Shown: piece after piece, positions 52,091 to 61,919 of the stretch | Numbering within the stretch: the stretch's first letter is position 1 | Layout of the letters: the number at the start of each line of letters is the position of its first letter | From: Bimastos eiseni | Taxonomy: Eukaryota > Annelida > Clitellata > Crassiclitellata > Lumbricidae | Direction: 5' to 3' | Assembly: GCA_959347315.1 (NCBI GenBank) | Contig: OY365806.1 | Location: forward strand, 25,939,516-26,003,515 | DNA length: 64,000 bases | Notes under the pieces: generated by a model | Told to the model about the DNA's origin: nothing | Seen by the model: only the letters and a program-made list of their open reading frames with translations | Databases searched by the model: none | Position numbers and translations under genes: made by a program

Positions 52091-52810
52091 AACAACACTA
52101 GAGAAGAGGAGCAGAGGTCAAAGTTGGAGTAAACGATAGTCCAGCTGCTCTAGCAGTTAGGGTGCTGCAATGTCAGCACTGAGAAACAATACTAGCTACC
52201 ACATGTCACTAGTGGTGCACACATTTATATAGAATTCTTGCAAAAAGTAACCCTGACTATTTAATTAAATTTCCATTATACGCATACAAAACGAACAGTT
52301 CCTTGATAAACAGAGAATCAGTAAATCTTCATTCTAGTGAACTAATAGTCATCCAATATCTACTTTTCAGTTCTCGTTCACATTACCAAACACACGAACA
52401 GATAATTTTCAAGTGAAATATAGAATGTTTTCAGTCATAATTTTATACTAATTGCATTAAGCATGTTCAAGGCACACTTACTTGCTACACAATTGACATA
52501 AGAAAAATCAGCATGTATGGAAAAAATTATTTTAATAAGCAACTAAATTACAAAAATTGTGCTTTCAAACGTACATGCAATTGTCATAAGGCGTCCGCAT
52601 TTCACATTCACAAGCATACAAAAAAATAATCCCATTGAGGTAGTTCCACATTCTCTTTTAACAGCATAATGTAGACTAGTTATGGGGTGCATCATACCTT
52701 ACCTCACCTCCAAAGAGTTAAAAGAAACTAGAAAGTCAAATGGATCCTAGTTTGTCATAAAAAATCCTTAATTGTAGACTTATGAAGCACAGTATATGGT
52801 CTCATCACTG

Positions 52811-53185
52811 TTACCTAGTATATTGTGGCGTACACCGTTCGGACGCTACCAAGTCGCGCAACGGTGTTGGCTCCAGCCCTCTTCTGTGTCTGGAGCCACT
52901 CGAGTCACTTCTAAGTCGATTTTTAGCATAGCCTGACTGTTCTCCATCTATGCCTATCGTAGCAGTGACTGTCAGAGGAGAATCGGGGTTGACCGTTTCT
53001 CTAAAAGAGGCAGCAGTATATGACTCTATCTCGGGATCTGACTCTATCACTTCCGCGGTCGCCGGATGGGCAACGTGCTGAGGATGGCCTTTATTCAGAA
53101 CAGGGTTCGCTCTTTTACCGACCGGAGTCTTCCCTTTCTTGTTCGCCCGCTTAGAGACGGTTTTCCACTTTCTCTCTACCTGACC
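52811..53185 (-). CDS. Open frame continuing past a single TGA from the Cys-rich exon
   Basis: In the same frame as the upstream Cys-rich exon, after one TGA, there are 124 further sense codons. They begin with a basic stretch (GQVERKWKTVSKRANKKGK), continue with an acidic and Ser/Thr-rich part (ESDPEIESYTAASF), and end ASERCTPQYTR. It may be the remainder of a gene with a nonsense mutation, a separate exon, or chance. No homology recognised. Confidence 0.25.
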   Translation of the reverse strand, partial: GQVERKWKTVSKRANKKGKTPVGKRANPVLNKGHPQHVAHPATAEVIESDPEIESYTAASFRETVNPDSPLTVTATIGIDGEQSGYAKNRLRSDSSGSRHRRGLEPTPLRDLVASERCTPQYTR

Positions 53186-53504
53186 TCAGCTTCGTCGTAT
53201 CATTCTACATCTCGTGACTCTTAAACAATCGCCAACAGGGGGCATCAAACGTTCTCCCTGTTCCGGAGAGCAGAAATATTTGTAATAAGTCCCTTCGTCA
53301 CTTTGCCGTAGGCAATACTGGCCACTGATCTCAACCTCGCCTTTTCCCAGACACTTATCCACCGGATATCGCACCTTCCGCTCACCATGTACCTCTCGCT
53401 CCATGTCCGTGTGTGGCATACCGGCCTCACACCTATAAATTATCATGCACCACGATTGACCGTCCTCTGCGTTATGCAGTTGTCCACCAACACAGTAATA
53501 TATA
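53186..53504 (-). CDS. Possible Cys-rich exon, unrecognised
   Basis: After acceptor CGAAGTCTCAG the frame reads IYYCVGGQLHNAEDGQSWC, IIYRCEAGMPH, VDKCLGKGEVEISGQYC, YYKYFCSPEQGER and VGDCLR. Six cysteines in the first 94 or so residues look like a disulphide-bonded extracellular module. It stops at RMIRRS then TGA. I do not recognise the family. It sits at the edge of the tandem arrays at 53526-54686. Confidence 0.35.
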
Positions 53505-53525
53505 CTGAGACTTCGGGAAAACCCG

Positions 53526-53960
53526 GGGAGTATCTATGACCACGTTAGGTAGCCAAGAAGAATATTTATCGAAAAACCGTAATACAATCAAGAAGAGATA
53601 TCGCGGGGAAACCGCGATTAAAGATACTGCGATCAGATACACAAAAAGTAAAGATATCGCGGGGAAACCGCGAGTATAGATATTGTTGCGATCAGACACG
53701 CAAGTCAAGAAACCAGGGAAGACCGCGGGAGTAAGTATGACCACGTTAGGTAGCCAACAAGAATATTTATCGAAAGACCGTACGACAATCAAGAAGAGGT
53801 ATCACGGGGAAACCGCGAATAAAGATATTGCGATCAGACGCGCAAGTCAAGATATCGCGGGGGAAACCGCGAGTAAAGATATTGCGATCAGACACGCAAG
53901 TAAAGATATCGCGGAAGACCGCGGGAGTAAGTATGACCACGTTAGGTAGCCAAGTATATA
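53526..53960. repeat. Higher-order tandem repeat (about 200 bp) with GC hairpins
   Basis: Long units begin GGGAGTA near 53526, 53727 and 53923 (spacings 201 and 196). Each opens with ATGACCACGTTAGGTAGCCA and contains shorter units of about 45-50 bp, such as GATATTGCGATCAGACACGC. The palindrome CGCGG-GGAAA-CCGCG recurs several times. The TATGACC...TAGGTAGCCAA words also occur in the 115-bp array at 54229, so both derive from one ancestor. Confidence 0.85.
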
Positions 53961-54024
53961 TAATATTATTACAGGGAAAAGAAGATGAGGAAACACCGGC
54001 AATTATTGAGGTCTTCGGCACCAG

Positions 54025-54258
54025 TCACGACCGTTTCTTGTAATCGTCGTAAGCTCCAATGGGGTCACCCTCCCCGTATTTATCGAACGTATCCACTGGG
54101 AAACTTTCCCCGTATTTATCGAACGTATTCAATGGGAAACTTTCCCCATATTTATCGACCGTTCCACCGGCCTCTCTTCGGTCTGTACGGTTGCTACTAC
54201 GGGAATCTAGCCGGCTTGTATCTCTAGCGGCCACCCGAAATTTTTGCGTATCCGACAA
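54025..54258 (-). CDS. Open frame with an in-frame 12-residue repeat
   Basis: A 36-bp DNA repeat (three copies, about 54071-54165) is exactly 12 codons. On the minus strand it reads DKYGESFPLNTF, DKYGESFPVDTF and DKYGEGDPIGAY, followed by DDYKKRS and stop. There is no ATG at its start. A phase-2 GT in the last Ser codon could join the Cys-rich exon at 53504, but the donor is poor. It could be protein-coding or simply a minisatellite whose period is a multiple of three. Confidence 0.25.
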   Translation of the reverse strand: MSDTQKFRVAARDTSRLDSRSSNRTDRREAGGTVDKYGESFPLNTFDKYGESFPVDTFDKYGEGDPIGAYDDYKKRS

Positions 54259-54686
54259 CCTGCTGGAAAACGGGAGGATTAACTATGACCGGTCTAGGTA
54301 GCCAACATTTTTATTTCTTGGTTACCAAACTTTCTCAGTCTCGGCCACCCGAAACTTTTGCGTATCCGACAACCTGCTGGAAAACGGGAGGATTAACTAT
54401 GACCGGTCTAGGTAGCCAACATTTATATTTCTTGGTTACCAAAACTTTCTCAGTCTCGGCCACCCGAAACTTTTGCGTATCCGACAACCTGCTGGAAAAC
54501 GGGAGGATTAACTATGACCGGTCTAGGTAGCCAACATTTATATTTCTTGGTTACCAAAACTTTCTCAGTCTCGGCCACCCGAAACTTTTGCGTATCCGAC
54601 AACCTGCTGGAAAACGGGAGGATTAACTATGACCGGTCTAGGTAGCCAACATTTATATTTCTTGGTTACCAAAACTTTTACTCGCG
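54229..54686. repeat. Four-copy 115-bp tandem repeat
   Basis: Units start GGCCACCCGAAA at 54229, 54343, 54458 and 54573 (periods 114, 115 and 115). Copies are almost identical, differing mainly in T-run and A-run lengths, so the array is young or homogenised. Related in part to the 53526-53960 array. Confidence 0.92.
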
Positions 54687-55885
54687 GTCTGCGCGGTCGG
54701 GGATTTTCCCAGTCTATCTATCTGTCGGCCGCCGAGGCCTCTCTCGGTATATGCGGTCGGTCCCTTCTGGGACTCACCCAGTCTGTATCACTCTCGGCCA
54801 CCCGAGATCTTTCTCGGTCTATACGAACGGCTAACCCGGGCTTTACACAGACCTGTGATTTATTTATTTCACTGTCGTCTTTCCCAGGAAGCAACCTCAC
54901 AATCGGCTTCAGACTGTCTCGCGATCGATAACAGGGTGGGGTCCCAGCCCAATCAGATCGGCGGAGTCGGTCTCAACACCAGACGCTCGGCTGTAGCTCG
55001 GACTAGTTTTCTTCGACGCCCTCTCGTCCGCAACTATATTTTTTTCGCAACTTGCCGTGAACCAGGCTTTGAACGAACGCTCACCGACCACACGGGTGTG
55101 CGGTATTAATCACTAACCAAAGAATTCAATGCACCGTATATGCAGAGCACTCTGCAATATAAGCGACGCACCGCATGTCAGGCTATACTCAACCCGATTC
55201 ATGCGTCTGCACGCTATGCACAGAACTACAAACCGCCGATCGGTCTTCCCTCCAACACCAACACTGTAAGAAAATGTACGTACATTAAGCGCTATGACGA
55301 GCCGATAAATTACGAACAAATTCTCTAATCCAAGCCTTGTGGCCTATCCACCACAATATTATGCATCAACAAGAAAATTCAGTAAATAATTCACACCGTT
55401 AAAACTTATGAACTGATTTAGCAAGACAAATAAATCTGCATATTAGTCTGGTTTAACTCAAACACTCATGTAGCAGAATTTTTAACTAGATTTGTTTTGA
55501 CTGCTAGCACTAATCAATAAGTGAATATACAAAACAATGTTTGAAGACCAGTAGGCATATACTGGTACATATTATGGACATTCGATAACTTATCTTTTTG
55601 TCTGGGTTGGAGTTAGGAGCACTCCTGAGTAGTAATGACGCTATATAAATTTCTTAGTGAATCAATGAATATATATATGTACAGATTTATCAATGTGCAG
55701 AGCAGTGTCACTGTGCTACTTATAGTAACAATAGCAATATAATTGTACTGAACAGTTCAGAATCATAGATGGAGACGATGGTTATAGACATTGTCTACCT
55801 TACCCCCTTTAACGACCAGCATGTTCTAAGAGTAAGGCATCATCAATAATGTTGGTCATTAAAGGGTTAAAGACACTCTTTAGAA

Positions 55886-56175
55886 CAGAGTTTCCCAATC
55901 TTTTTTGACACGTGGAACCCCTTTGATCAAAATATTCTGTGGCGTAACCCCCGTCAAAACCTAACAATTTCCGGGGTAGGTACAAACCTCTGAGAATGCA
56001 GACAATTATAGATTAAGGTCAAGATAAGATTAATTGTGATAAAAATATAAACTTATGCACAAATGCTAAGCAGAGTCCCCATTTGTGCACACTGACAGTC
56101 TAAGAATAGGTATATGCTGACAGTTTTCGCGGAACCCTATTCTTCACCTCATGGACCCTAGTTTGGGAAACACTG
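55886..56175. mobile_element. hAT-type MITE (CAGTGTTTCCCAA class)
   Basis: 290 bp, starting CAGAGTTTCCCAATC and ending TAGTTTGGGAAACACTG. Flanked by a perfect 8-bp duplication CTTTAGAA (55878-55885 and 56176-56183). Ends of this type are well known from Charlie-like hAT elements. Confidence 0.92.
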
Positions 56176-56792
56176 CTTTAGAACAAGGCAATTGCTCTAC
56201 TAGATTGACCAATGATCCATAAGATCTTATGTCAATCATGCATGACTGCCCGTGGGCCATTCATTGACGGCCCGTGAGCCATTCATTGACTGTGAATACT
56301 AGTAAGAGGTTTCTCACTCCATGGTTGATGGAGACTGTCATGATCTTTGTTGAGAAGTCTGAAGATTGAACGACACTACAGGCAAACGTGCAGTGTTGAG
56401 GATTGTACAAGTACACGTCCGCTAAAGACAAGTATATTTTGATTTTCTTATACAAGCTATGCTGTACTGAAAGTCATTGTGAAAGATAAGGTCAACCCAT
56501 GACAACTAAGGTCATGTTCTCCAACATCCTCGTCCACTCAAAGTTGAAGAAAAAAGTTTGAAGCAACAGTCATTCACAGCAACAAACTTTCTCAAGTTTA
56601 TGTGCAAGGTTGCGTGAACTCTATCATCTGCAATCATTTCTGATTAAGGGCTCTGTGGATCAACACACATGTCTGGATGTATTTATATTAATTCTGCCAT
56701 GTCATGCTGTCATGTGTGAGGGGTCAGTCTTTCTTTCACTTTTTCCATATACTAGGTCCTTGTGTTTCCAACTGTGTATCTATCTCTAAATG

Positions 56793-57977
56793 TTATTCTA
56801 GAAACTCTGCAGCCTTCTTAGCATAGCCTCGAATGGTTGACACAAATCCAATATGGCGACAGATGTTTGGCTCCACCAGGTGTCTACTCAGTCCATGTTT
56901 GCTAGCAAATGCATCAATTGCCAGATCCACTGAGAAGTCCATGCTGCACACCACTTCACTCAGGTACTCAGCAAGGCCTTCAACAACAGACGCTGGGTAT
57001 AGGACAGCCTGAGTGCAGCAATCTGGTGCTCTAACAAGACGGTGTGTGTAAGGCGAAAATCGTCTCCATGCCCGTATGTGTGGTCTACCGATGAGCAAAG
57101 CAATGACAGCAGAAGTCAGAGCCCCTACCACAAACAGAGCAGATATGCAGGTCACTGTTGTACAGCGTCTGGTGGAGGAGAGTTTAAATGCAAAAAGTGC
57201 AAGAACCATTCCACCAAGAAGCGCGATGCCAATCAGCTCACCAACTCTTTCAGATTCAAATGCATAGCCTTGCCACTTGACTGGATAGTAGAGTTTTGTG
57301 AAGAGCCAGGGTACGGGATTGTCTTTGCGAAGATCAACCCGTGATCTCAGCAGGTGAGTCAGGGTTATCAGTGAATTATGATCCAGCAGAACGTCGTCTT
57401 CCATCATAAGGATGTAGTTAGGATTGTAACCATGCGCCTTCGAGAGGCAGAAGACATAGTCAGATTTCTCTTTCTCAAAAATGTTGAATTCATCCCGAGT
57501 TGTTGATCCCGCCGTTAAATTTCGGAATCTTGAGATGATCCTAACAAAGCTTGACAAATAAACTGCCTCTGAATGTTGACTTTCAGTTACATCAACATTG
57601 CAAATGAACACAACCTTATTCCTGAAAATCTCAGATTGATCATTTTGGATGATAGATAAAACCCTTGTGACTGTCTGGGTCAGATATCCCAGATGACCTA
57701 CACTGTCTGAATCCCTATTGATTGTAATCACTGCAACAACCAAATCAATTGGTTCTTTCCCTGCCTCTGGTCTTTTACTGTAACTGCGGAGGAAATCCTG
57801 AGCGATGGAAATTCGTAGGTTGTTTTCATCGAGGATTTGGCGGACAATTTCTGGGTCATTAATACCAGAGCGGAAGAACTTGGAATAAGGCCAATGATGG
57901 CAAAGCCATGGAAGGAACCAAACGAAAATGCTGAAGTAGGTGAGGCCAAGTAGCAGAACAGCTTTAAAGCTATGCAT
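56793..57977 (-). CDS. PGAP4: PGAP4 (TMEM246)-like GPI N-acetylgalactosamine transferase
   Basis: A single 394-codon exon; the human protein is 403 residues and also encoded in one coding exon. PGAP4 adds a GalNAc side chain to the first mannose of GPI anchors in the Golgi. Visible here: an N-terminal membrane anchor at about 6-24 (VLLLGLTYFSIFVWFLPWL), then a GT-A-like domain starting LVVAVITINRD. The acidic EDD motif is at 193-195 within YILMMEDDVLLD, the expected metal and sugar-nucleotide site. A tandem pair of membrane segments (about 247-264 and 274-296) splits the catalytic domain, the family's distinguishing architecture. The rest of the fold follows, with DCCTQAVLYPA and HIGFVSTIRG. 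The ATG at 57977 leads straight into the anchor. No truncation or frameshift seen. Confidence 0.9.
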   Translation of the reverse strand: MHSFKAVLLLGLTYFSIFVWFLPWLCHHWPYSKFFRSGINDPEIVRQILDENNLRISIAQDFLRSYSKRPEAGKEPIDLVVAVITINRDSDSVGHLGYLTQTVTRVLSIIQNDQSEIFRNKVVFICNVDVTESQHSEAVYLSSFVRIISRFRNLTAGSTTRDEFNIFEKEKSDYVFCLSKAHGYNPNYILMMEDDVLLDHNSLITLTHLLRSRVDLRKDNPVPWLFTKLYYPVKWQGYAFESERVGELIGIALLGGMVLALFAFKLSSTRRCTTVTCISALFVVGALTSAVIALLIGRPHIRAWRRFSPYTHRLVRAPDCCTQAVLYPASVVEGLAEYLSEVVCSMDFSVDLAIDAFASKHGLSRHLVEPNICRHIGFVSTIRGYAKKAAEFLE

Positions 57978-58721
57978 CTTTCACAGTCATCCCAGTTCCT
58001 TGATATGCCTTTGATTTCAATGCCTTCACTACAAATTTTCACATGAATGCATATATTATACCTTTCAGTTATCAAAATAATAAATATAACACAATTCATC
58101 ATTATACTTGTTATTATATTTTATGGTGAAATAATTATATCTTATTAAAAACTAACTGCTAATATTATCATTATTAACATTATCACTATATGTTTGCTAC
58201 ACCCATCAGATTTTGCTACAGTTTCGCTTGTAGCAACTGTCGAGTAATGCTCTGTGCAGCATTGTCAAGATGATAGAGAACTCACGACATCATTATAATT
58301 ATTGGTGTTGTTGTTATTATGCCAGTCATATATGATGCATCATGATTTTAAAATCTCTCTCCACTTCAATCTGGAAGCAATCAATCCCAGCGGAGGGGTC
58401 AGCCAAACAGATTCCTCCGCTCCACTTAATTCTGCCACCAGATTCAAGCCCAGTTGTATCACATCTCCCCATGTCCATTTCTGTCGTCCCCAACTGCATC
58501 CGTCCCCGACTGCATCCGGTGAGAGGTCTATCTCTTCTCCTAATTATTTCAATTCAGCTTTCATCCTCTTTTTTGAAAGAATCATTTTTATCAATTAAAT
58601 TTTAGGTGAAATTGCAGTTTGGGGAGTATTTCTCTACAACATATATTTAGTATCTTCTTTCAAAGTGCGAGGATTATTAAAAGTGGCATAGTGGCGTACT
58701 CTCTCAAACGCTCTTTCCTGT

Positions 58722-59252
58722 TGCATTACGAGGGTCAGTTATGGTCAGTTCAGGAGTTGTGAGGGTCATTTAGGGTTAGTGCTAGGGTTAGCATCGTTTT
58801 AGACATATACGAAGCTTACTTACTCCTTTGTGGTACTTCATGTGTATATGAAGGAATATGACAAGCCACGGTATCCGTTGTGCATATATAGTCTATGCTG
58901 TCGTTTATGCTGGAAATATGCACAGTTGAAAAAATACCCCCCAAACTGCAATTTTTATTTATACAAAGAATTAGGTTTCATCAATCGAACCTCCATTTAT
59001 GGAAACAGGGTTACTTATTTTGGGCATGGTTCACTTATAGTAGTCAGGACTCAAACTTACACATAACATTTTTGATCTTTTGGTCTGCTGCCATTGGTGA
59101 GAACGAAATACTTCCGGAGCGTGATTGAAAAAAGGAGTAAGTAAAATGAATCTTCGTATATGTCTAAAACTACACTAATCCTAACACTGACCCTAAACGA
59201 CCCTCACGATGCTTAATCTGACCCTAACCGACCCTCACGACGCATAATTATA
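58722..59252. mobile_element. Foldback/MITE with about 110-bp inverted arms
   Basis: The left arm (about 58722-58832) contains GAGGGTCAGTTATGGTCAG, TTTAGGGTTAGTGCTAGGG and TTTTAGACATATACGAAG. The right arm (about 59130-59250) is its diverged reverse complement, with CTTCGTATATGTCTAAAA and GACCCTAAACGACCCTCAC. The core includes one copy of the AAGAATT..TTTCATCAATC unit tandemly repeated at 59405. Confidence 0.75.
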
Positions 59253-59404
59253 ACAAATTATAGGTTTTACTGTGCATGTGTTATCATTGTATTAAAATTG
59301 CTTGTGTTCTCGTTATGATATGTAATCTGCGTCCGCATACAAGCCACGCCCAAAATATCATGCGTAAGTTTGAGTCCTGACTGCTATAAGTAAGCCTGGA
59401 AACA
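59253..59404. repeat. Inverted partner of the foldback core
   Basis: Reading the minus strand, CTTATAGCAGTCAGGACTCA and AACTTACGCATGATATTTTG at 59350-59396 match CTTATAGTAGTCAGGACTCA and AACTTACACATAAC at 59032-59065 on the plus strand. This is a second inverted repeat overlapping the foldback element. Confidence 0.6.
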
Positions 59405-59735
59405 ATTATTTTCATAAATCTAATTACCATTTAAGCAAAGAATTTGTTTCGTTAATCTAATCCAACTGCAATTTTAGCTAAGAATTTGTTTCATCAATAC
59501 AACTTCCATTTAACATTTAAGCTAAGAATTTGATTCGTCAATCCAAGCTTCCAATTTAGGTAAACAATTATTTTCATCAATCCAACTTTCATTTTAAGCA
59601 AAGAATTAGTTTCACAACCGTCTTTCGTTTACGCAAACAATTATTTCACCAATCCAGTTTCTGTTCAAGCAAAGAATTGGTTTCATCAATCCAACTTACA
59701 TTTACGCCACCAATCATTTTCATCAATTCACCTTC
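59405..59735. repeat. Degenerate tandem repeat, about 36-55 bp unit
   Basis: Repeated motif AAGCAAAGAATT(A/T)GTTTCATCAATCCAACTTCCATTT with alternate units carrying CAATTATTTTCATCAATCC. About eight or nine units. One isolated unit lies inside the foldback element at 58962-59000, so array and element share ancestry. Confidence 0.75.
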
Positions 59736-60226
59736 CAGTTTACATTGCCCATTTAAAAGCATAAACTACATACTTAGTAACATACAGTCTTACCATAGAG
59801 TCGTTCAAACCCAGAATTGCAAAAAAATGTCGGATTTCACAAATTAACCATGTTTCTCTCATACATTTAGATTCCTTCTGGATTCTTTGCAATGACTCTT
59901 TAAAAGTTACGACGAATTTAGGCCTTACGGAAAAAGATTGGATCAGACTATATAATAAAGTAGATGATTAATTATGCTCTTACAATAAACGCCTAAATCA
60001 ACGACCTCCTATACTAATCTCGTTAGAGTGGCGAATAAATATTCAGTTGCTTTCTTATCTGCAGATGTCGCCACGTTTCACTGTTTACATCTGATATTCA
60101 AGTAAAAAATTAATGTTTACCTAAAAATAGAAGTTTACTCTCCACAGGTAATAAAATTGTTACTCTGAAAATAATCAAAGTCCGTGAAAAGTATAACTTT
60201 CACTATATAGTATCTACATTCTACAA
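59736..60226. other. Short intergenic spacer
   Basis: AT-rich unique sequence; nothing recognised. Confidence 0.4.
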
Positions 60227-61059
60227 CAGGGATATGTGGTCTCGGGACCGCAGTCTTGATCTCGAGACCTTGGTCGTCTCGAATGCATCGGTCAGATTCG
60301 GTCTTGATCTTGGTCTCGGACCATCGGTCTTGGTCTCGAATGCGTCGGTCTTAATAATTGGTCTTGGTCTTAATGCAACGGTCTTGGGGATAGGCCCCAT
60401 CTTATATTAGGTTCTTGGTCAATTGCCGTATCAGAGCAGTTTCATTGATATATGTCGAGGTTATTTTCGAATATTAGAGACACCGAATTTTTAGGCCGTA
60501 TACGCGATTGTTATCGATTTATGGCGTGCTGGTTATCTATCTATCTATAAAATTACTATGGGAAAACAAAATGCATTTGCAACGGATCCAGCCATTTCAA
60601 AATTTGTTTTCGCAAATTTCAAGGTTTTGGAACAATCTAATAATTATGTGGTCGGCCACATATACAGACACTGTAAACTACAATGATCAGGGTACTAGTA
60701 CACCATTCACAGAAAACGTTAGTCTACTTGTTCAGATGTCTTAAAGTATTTATCTATCGTATAGGCTTCGTAAGTAATATTTATAATGTAGTGTGATATT
60801 CTCAGGCTGAAGCCAATGGCTGAACCCGCAAAAGTTCAAGCTGGCCGGTAAAACTGTTTTCTGCACCATTATTAAGATTACTATTCTTCAGCATTAAAAT
60901 TAATGTTTTAAGCGTGTTATTCCATTTTAGCGTCTTAGTGAATTGAATCGTTTATAAAAAAGAATATCTGTCTAGGTCTTGCTTGGTCTCGGACCTCCCG
61001 GTCTCGGTCTTGATCATCTCGGTCTTGGTCTCGAGGTTTTGGTCTCGTGCCCAACACTG
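60227..61059. mobile_element. Non-autonomous hAT-type transposon, GGTCTCGAGACC family, copy 2
   Basis: 833 bp in reverse orientation to 12682-13427, starting CAGGGATATGTGGTCTCGGG and ending GGTCTCGTGCCCAACACTG. The flanks TTCTACAA and CTCTACAC share TCTACA (6/8), a decayed target-site duplication. The conserved internal CAATTGCCGTATC matches copy 1 in reverse complement. No transposase. Confidence 0.85.
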
Positions 61060-61919
61060 CTCTACACACATGCCTTTAAGGGTAAATCCGCAAGTTTAAT
61101 TTTCGGATAGATCCTCGAGTCGTCTTGGATAGACCCCAAAACTTCTAGATTTGCGGGTTGTGGTAGATATACGAGCCTCCGATACGGCGCAGAACAGGCC
61201 GCTACTTAAGGCCGGCCTTGCATGTAGGTCCTTCTTGTTGGAGATCAATCTGGATTAGTCATATCACTTCTCATTGGTGATTTGAAGCTGACCAAGCAGA
61301 TGTTTGGTTGTATATAGTGCGTCTTAGTGGAAAAATATTTCCCAGTTACGGTTTACGTTCTAGAAATTATATATAGGCCCCTATAGGCTATATATAACAA
61401 ACGGTGTAAGCCCAATCATATATTACAGATTAAATGAACAGATAAAGTCTCAGTATCGACAATTTACTTGATTCCTTTAATTAATTGGTTTTTAGGCCTA
61501 CGTGGATATCAGATGATTGAATAACCTTAGATTCAATTAGATTAGATAATATACATGTAAGGTTGGTTTATCTGTCGAGTAATTCTAATTCGAGATAACA
61601 CAGAGTACACGCGTACATGGCAAAAGACGCAAACACAAGACAAGACTACCGTACGTATTACAAATAGCCTACAAACGCTTTTAGATGCGTCCCATGTGAT
61701 GTCCGATTCGAACACAATTGGCATAGGGCCATACTAATACCTAGCTAACGGCTATCGAAGTTTTGGTACTTCGACAAACAGTGGAATCGTTATAATATAT
61801 ATAATTCACGTTCGCAAGACAGAGAATGGCTGTGCTGACGTCATAAGGAAGTAAAAACAATTCATGCGTCGCACTCGACTTCATTAGTGTCGCACACCAA
61901 TTAATTAAATCATCTCCTC
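61060..61919. other. Region downstream of the TRIM gene
   Basis: Probable 3' UTR and intergenic DNA of the minus-strand TRIM gene. No other gene recognised. I cannot exclude an additional 3' coding exon of the TRIM gene. Confidence 0.4.

Noticed and set aside
52811..55330. LTR retrotransposon
   Set aside because: I looked for long terminal repeats, a primer-binding site, a polypurine tract, protease, RT or integrase motifs and found none.
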